Shown: one piece after another, positions 57,488-60,825 of the stretch | Layout: every line of letters starts with the position of its first letter | Position numbering within the stretch: position 1 is the first letter of the stretch | Origin: Fundidesulfovibrio agrisoli | Lineage (GTDB): Bacteria; Desulfobacterota; Desulfovibrionia; Desulfovibrionales; Desulfovibrionaceae | DNA: 60,825 nucleotides | NCBI RefSeq assembly: GCF_022808715.1 | Contig: NZ_JAKZKX010000023.1 | Coordinates: forward strand, 1 to 60,825 | Direction: 5' to 3' | Notes under the pieces: model-generated | What the model was told of the DNA's origin: nothing | Seen by the model: the letters and a program-made list of their open reading frames with translations, nothing else | The model's database searches: none | Program-made: the position numbers and the translations under genes

Positions 57488-58702
57488 TCAGGCCAGCAGC
57501 GTCTTGGCCTCGCGCATGAGTTCGGCGATGGCCAGGCCCTGGGGGCAGGCTTTCTCGGCCTTGGCGTAGTCCACATCGAGCATCCTGGCGCGGGTCTCCT
57601 CCGGCAGGGAGGCGAACACCTCGCGGGCCAGGTCCTGGTCGCCGTAGTCGCGGTAGTACATCAGGCAGCGCATCACGTCGTTGACGGCCACCAGCCCGCC
57701 CACGGCGCCCTGGCAGATGCTGCCGCAGCCCGCACAGTAGTCGCACTTGGTGGCCTCGGCCAGCTCGCCGAACACCAGCACGTCCTCGCGGGCCAGGGCG
57801 GTCTTGTCCCTGGCGGAGGCCACGTTGGCCGAGAGGATGGTCAGGTTTGGCATCTGGGAGCAGATGCTCGCGATGGCGGGCTCCTCCCAAACGGCCTTGA
57901 GCTTGGCCTGCTTGTCGGTGAAGCCCTTTTCCATGAAGCGCCCGGCCATCTTGAGCTCGGCCTCGGAGTCGGTCTTCACCGGGCCGCCGCCCTGGGTCTT
58001 CATGGCCACCACGCCGACGCCCGCCTTGACGCATGCGTCCAGCGCCTCGCGCATCTTGGGCGTCTGCATGAGCCGGTAGTTGTAGGTGACCATGACGGCG
58101 TCGATCCAGTCCATCTTGGCCGCGCCCAGCATGCAGTCTTCCATGTTGGTGTGGGTGCTGAAGCCGAAGAACTTCATCTTGCCCGCCTTCTTCATGTCCG
58201 CGGCCCACTGCTTGTACTGGGTCATCTCGTCGATGCCGGAGATGGCGTGGATGAAGAACAGGTCGACGTGGTCGGTCTGGAGGCGCTTGAGCGCGGCGTC
58301 CAGGCGGGCGGTGTAGTCCGAGCCCTGCTTGGCCACGACCTTGGTGACCAGGAAGATATCCTTGCGGGCGTTGGGGTTGCGGCTGAAGTAGCGCCCGAAG
58401 CCCTCCTCGGAGAGGCCGTTGCCGTAGGCCTCGGCCGTGTCCCAGTAGGTTACGCCCCAGGTGTGGGCCTGCTTGAGCAGCAGCTGGTTGTTGATGGTGT
58501 CGAACATGCCGCCCAGGCCCAGCACCGAAACCTCCACCCCGGTCTTGCCCAGCTTGCGCTTGGGCATGGTACCGGGCTGGGGGGCCGCGTCCTGCGCGGC
58601 CAGGGCCGCGGCCGGGCTGACGCCCGCCGCCAGGCCGGTGGCTCCGGCCGCCTTGAGGAAGTCCCTGCGGGAAAATCCCGCTTTTTTGCCCGTGTCGCTC
58701 AT
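57488..58702 (-). CDS. Tat-exported aldo/keto reductase with C-terminal Fe-S ferredoxin-like tail
   Basis: 404 residues. A twin-arginine signal ([25 protein letters not shown]) precedes an AKR barrel: [32 protein letters not shown] (catalytic Asp/Tyr), [11 protein letters not shown]. The last ~130 residues carry [14 protein letters not shown] and ACPQGLAI, a cluster-binding pattern found in the aldo/keto reductase-ferredoxin family. ATG 58702 follows GGGGAGG. The downstream partner, transcribed upstream, is the polyferredoxin gene, suggesting electron flow between them. Confidence 0.87.
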   Translation of the reverse strand: MSDTGKKAGFSRRDFLKAAGATGLAAGVSPAAALAAQDAAPQPGTMPKRKLGKTGVEVSVLGLGGMFDTINNQLLLKQAHTWGVTYWDTAEAYGNGLSEEGFGRYFSRNPNARKDIFLVTKVVAKQGSDYTARLDAALKRLQTDHVDLFFIHAISGIDEMTQYKQWAADMKKAGKMKFFGFSTHTNMEDCMLGAAKMDWIDAVMVTYNYRLMQTPKMREALDACVKAGVGVVAMKTQGGGPVKTDSEAELKMAGRFMEKGFTDKQAKLKAVWEEPAIASICSQMPNLTILSANVASARDKTALAREDVLVFGELAEATKCDYCAGCGSICQGAVGGLVAVNDVMRCLMYYRDYGDQDLAREVFASLPEETRARMLDVDYAKAEKACPQGLAIAELMREAKTLLA

Positions 58703-58766
58703 ACGTTGACCTCCCCGCCGCAATCGGCGTGAACGCAAGACATTGTCAGCGTGATTCGATTCATTC

Positions 58767-58794
58767 CTAATATACGGTGCCGGATGAATTGCAA
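58767..58794 (-). promoter_or_regulatory. candidate sigma70 promoter of the aldo/keto reductase gene
   Basis: Minus strand TTGCAA (58789-58794), 16-bp spacer, TATTAG (complement of 58767-58772), in an AT-rich patch just after the polyferredoxin stop, giving a ~60-nt leader. Confidence 0.4.
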
Positions 58795-58796
58795 GC

Positions 58797-60545
58797 TCAG
58801 GCCAGCATCCGCCCGGAGCGCGAACGCGATTCGTTCTCGCTGGTGACACGGATGGCCCGCAGTCCGGAAACCGGGCACTCGTGCTCGCACATGCCGCAGC
58901 CGATGCAGCGGGCCGGGTCCACGAAGGGGCGCTGCAGCCGCACCACCACGTCGAGCTTGTCGCCGGGGGCCGGGTCCGCCCAGCCTGCGGGCGGGCGGTC
59001 CAGGGTGAGGCGCGAGCCGGACTGGGCCAGGATGCGCCTGGGTGTGGCGTCCGGGGCGTTGGCCGGGCGCACGGCGTAGTCGCCGCTGCCCAGGTTGATT
59101 CCCTGGGGAAGCTGGCCGGTGACGTCCAGGGCCTCGCCCGCCAGGCGGACCGCGGCCACGCGCCCGCCGCGCACTGCCTCGAAGACCACGCGGGTGAAGA
59201 TGGCCTTGGGGCTCACGGGGCAGAGCTCCTGGCAGACGATGCAGGGGCGGTCCATGGCCCAGGGCAGGCAGCGGGTGCGGTCCACGAAGGCCACGCCCAA
59301 GCGGACCGGCCCGGCCTGGGCGTACTCGCCCACGCCGTGCTTCTCCTCCAGGCTCAGGGGCCGGATGGCCGCCGTGGGGCAGACGTTGCCGCAGGCCACG
59401 CAGTTGGGCTGGCAGCCGCTGCGCCCGATGCGGTAGTTCAGCGCCGGGGTCCACAGGCCCTGTACGCCCGCCTGGAGCAGCGCGGGCTGGATGATGTTGG
59501 AGGGGCAGGCCCGCATGCACTGGCCGCAGCGGATGCAGCGCTCCAGGAAGCGCTCCTCGTCCAGGGAGCCGGGCGGGCGGATGAGCGACGGGTCGCGGTC
59601 GGCGGCGCCCAGCGCTCCCACGCGCCACAGCGGGGCGCTCAGGGCTCCGGCGGCCACGGCGGCCAGGGCTCCGCGCCGCGAGATGGCGGGCATGGGCAGT
59701 GAGCCGGCGGCCGGGGGGCTTACGGAAAAGCCCATGCGTCCCGCAGGGCAGCGCTTCAGGCAGTTCATGCACAACACGCACTCGCTGCTGATGATCTCGC
59801 CCGAGGGGCGGCAGCCGCCCTCGCAGTATTCCTCGCACAGGCGGCAGTCGCCGCACTTGTGGGCCTCGGCCTTGCCCATCCGCCAGGGCGAGAAGCGCCC
59901 GGCGAAGGCGAACAGCGCCCCCAGCGGGCAGAGGAAGCGGCAGAAGAAGCGCGGCCGCAGCAGGTTCAGCCCGATTACGGCCAGGAGCACCGCGCCGATC
60001 AGCCAGGCCGATTCGTAGGCCCGGGGCTCGTCGCTGAGCGCCTGGAAGTGCGCGTCCGCCAGCGGCAGGATGGTCAGGTTGATGGAGCGGTGCAGCAGGG
60101 GCAGGGGGTCCAGCAGGCCCGTCTGCACCGAGCCCAGGGCCGCGCAGGCCAGGAAGAAGGCCAGCAGCAGGTACTTGAAGGATTGCAGCCTGTGGTGGGC
60201 GTTGCCCTGCACCCTGGCTTCACGGGCCTCGCGGGTGTTGCCGCGCCGGGCGAGCCAGCCGGTCAGCTGGTTCAGGGTGCCCAGGGGGCAGGCGAAGCCG
60301 CAGAAGAAGCGCCCCAGCACGGCGGTGAGCGCCACGGCTGGCACCGCCCAGAAGAGCGGCGCGTAGAGCGTGCCCGTGGAGAGCAGGGTGGAGAGCGCCG
60401 TGAGCGGGTCCAGGCTGAGAATCCAGTTGATGGGCCAGCCGCGCAGCTGCCACCACTGCGGCCCCACCGTGGCGGCCACGCAGAACCAGAGGAACAGCAG
60501 CAGGAAGAAGGCCTGGCTGATGCGGCGGACGGTGACGATGTTCAT
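58797..60545 (-). CDS. membrane polyferredoxin, NapH-NapG-like fusion
   Basis: 582 residues. The N-terminal half is NapH/CcoG-like: about five transmembrane helices with FFCGFACPLGTLNQL and FFCRFLCPLGALF loops and cytoplasmic 4Fe-4S motifs (CGDCRLCEEYC; CVLCMNCLKRCPAG). After an internal twin-arginine-like segment (AISRRGALAAVAAGALSAPL), a NapG/MauM-like half has clusters CIRCGQCMRACPSN, CVACGNVCP, CIVCQELCP and CIGCGMCEHECP. It likely passes electrons from quinol towards periplasmic proteins. ATG 60545 has no strong ribosome site. Confidence 0.85.
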   Translation of the reverse strand: MNIVTVRRISQAFFLLLFLWFCVAATVGPQWWQLRGWPINWILSLDPLTALSTLLSTGTLYAPLFWAVPAVALTAVLGRFFCGFACPLGTLNQLTGWLARRGNTREAREARVQGNAHHRLQSFKYLLLAFFLACAALGSVQTGLLDPLPLLHRSINLTILPLADAHFQALSDEPRAYESAWLIGAVLLAVIGLNLLRPRFFCRFLCPLGALFAFAGRFSPWRMGKAEAHKCGDCRLCEEYCEGGCRPSGEIISSECVLCMNCLKRCPAGRMGFSVSPPAAGSLPMPAISRRGALAAVAAGALSAPLWRVGALGAADRDPSLIRPPGSLDEERFLERCIRCGQCMRACPSNIIQPALLQAGVQGLWTPALNYRIGRSGCQPNCVACGNVCPTAAIRPLSLEEKHGVGEYAQAGPVRLGVAFVDRTRCLPWAMDRPCIVCQELCPVSPKAIFTRVVFEAVRGGRVAAVRLAGEALDVTGQLPQGINLGSGDYAVRPANAPDATPRRILAQSGSRLTLDRPPAGWADPAPGDKLDVVVRLQRPFVDPARCIGCGMCEHECPVSGLRAIRVTSENESRSRSGRMLA

Positions 60546-60651
60546 GACTGCCAAGGCCCCCCGACGGCTAGGGATGGAAGAAGGGGATGCAGGCGGGTTG
60601 GGCCTTGCACGGCTGCCGCGTCTCTTTTGCGGGGTGAGCCGCACCGGGTCT

Positions 60652-60730
60652 GGCCCGGGCCTCCGTGGTGCCGGACTGGCCGATGTTCTTCAAATACAGC
60701 GGACGGTCCGGCGCCACGGAGGCCCGGGCC
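60652..60730. repeat. long inverted repeat upstream of the polyferredoxin gene
   Basis: Left arm 60652-60677 and right arm 60705-60730 pair at 24 of 26 positions (GGCCCGGGCCTCCGTGG with its complement, two mismatches) around a 27-nt centre. It could be a strong RNA structure, a transposon-like end pair or a dispersed palindrome. No gene lies inside. Confidence 0.7.
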
Positions 60731-60759
60731 GGAGCCTGAAAGTGGGGAGGGGCCTCCGG

Positions 60760-60820
<61 letters not shown>

Positions 60821-60825
60821 CGCGG

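Overview
The window looks like a chromosomal contig from a GC-rich deltaproteobacterium (Desulfobacterota) of the Desulfovibrionaceae (Desulfovibrio/Fundidesulfovibrio type). The evidence is the flagellar order flgF-G-A-H-I-J-N-K-L-csrA-fliW, an FlgM next to a DVU0524-type FlgM-associated protein, split glycine decarboxylase subunits, a Tat-exported aldo/keto reductase with a ferredoxin tail beside a polyferredoxin, and strong G/C third-position bias. Taxonomy is inferred from gene content; no database was searched.

Layout. 1-508: right end of an IS3-family element and the AT-rich remnant of a membrane-protein gene it appears to interrupt. 575-3943: YgiQ-type radical SAM protein and an exported MsrA-MsrB fusion. 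4076-5588 (minus): a strikingly AT-rich two-gene cassette, a DUF3010-type protein followed by a eukaryotic-type Ser/Thr kinase, bracketed by two related hairpins that share a 14-nt direct repeat. This is the best candidate for an undescribed, possibly defensive, system. 5981-9145 (minus): gcvH-gcvPA-gcvPB behind a good sigma70 promoter. 9335-14253: methyltransferase, NikR, FolE2, a lipoprotein, a deaminase and a DUF1566/BACON secreted protein. 14400-21196: a receiver-less sigma54 activator, a large TPR protein, a MEMO-like protein, a TVP38-type membrane protein and a 56-residue exported peptide.

21288-32170 (minus): a translation/RNA block transcribed as rimP-nusA-ylxR-infB-(terminator)-DUF503-rbfA-nrnA-truB-rpsO-pnp, with a tRNA-Gly(CCC) upstream. 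A long hairpin lies in the rpsO-pnp spacer. 32249: a two-pore-style K+ channel. 33064-43868: one long flagellar rod/ring/hook-junction operon behind a sigma54 (-24/-12) promoter, ending in the csrA-fliW regulatory pair. 44115-45917 (minus): a SpoIIAA-like protein, a small Cys-rich protein, FlgM and its associated protein.

46087-57399: NAD kinase coupled to an ARMT1/DUF89-like protein, an HD-GYP protein, a signal-peptide-bearing ATC-hydrolase-like protein, a ModE-type HTH protein, a GNAT acetyltransferase and two orphan sensor histidine kinases, one with an NMT1/THI5-like periplasmic sensor. 57488-60545 (minus): Tat-exported aldo/keto reductase with an Fe-S tail and a NapH-NapG-like fused polyferredoxin. 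The window ends in a perfect 26/24-match inverted repeat followed by a 60-base poly-G run, which is probably an assembly artefact at a contig edge.

Functional threads: the sigma54 activator at 14887 and the sigma54 promoter at 33020 fit hierarchical flagellar control; FliW/CsrA and FlgM give the post-transcriptional and sigma28 checkpoints; the HD-GYP protein could link c-di-GMP to motility. These links are inferred from family knowledge and proximity.
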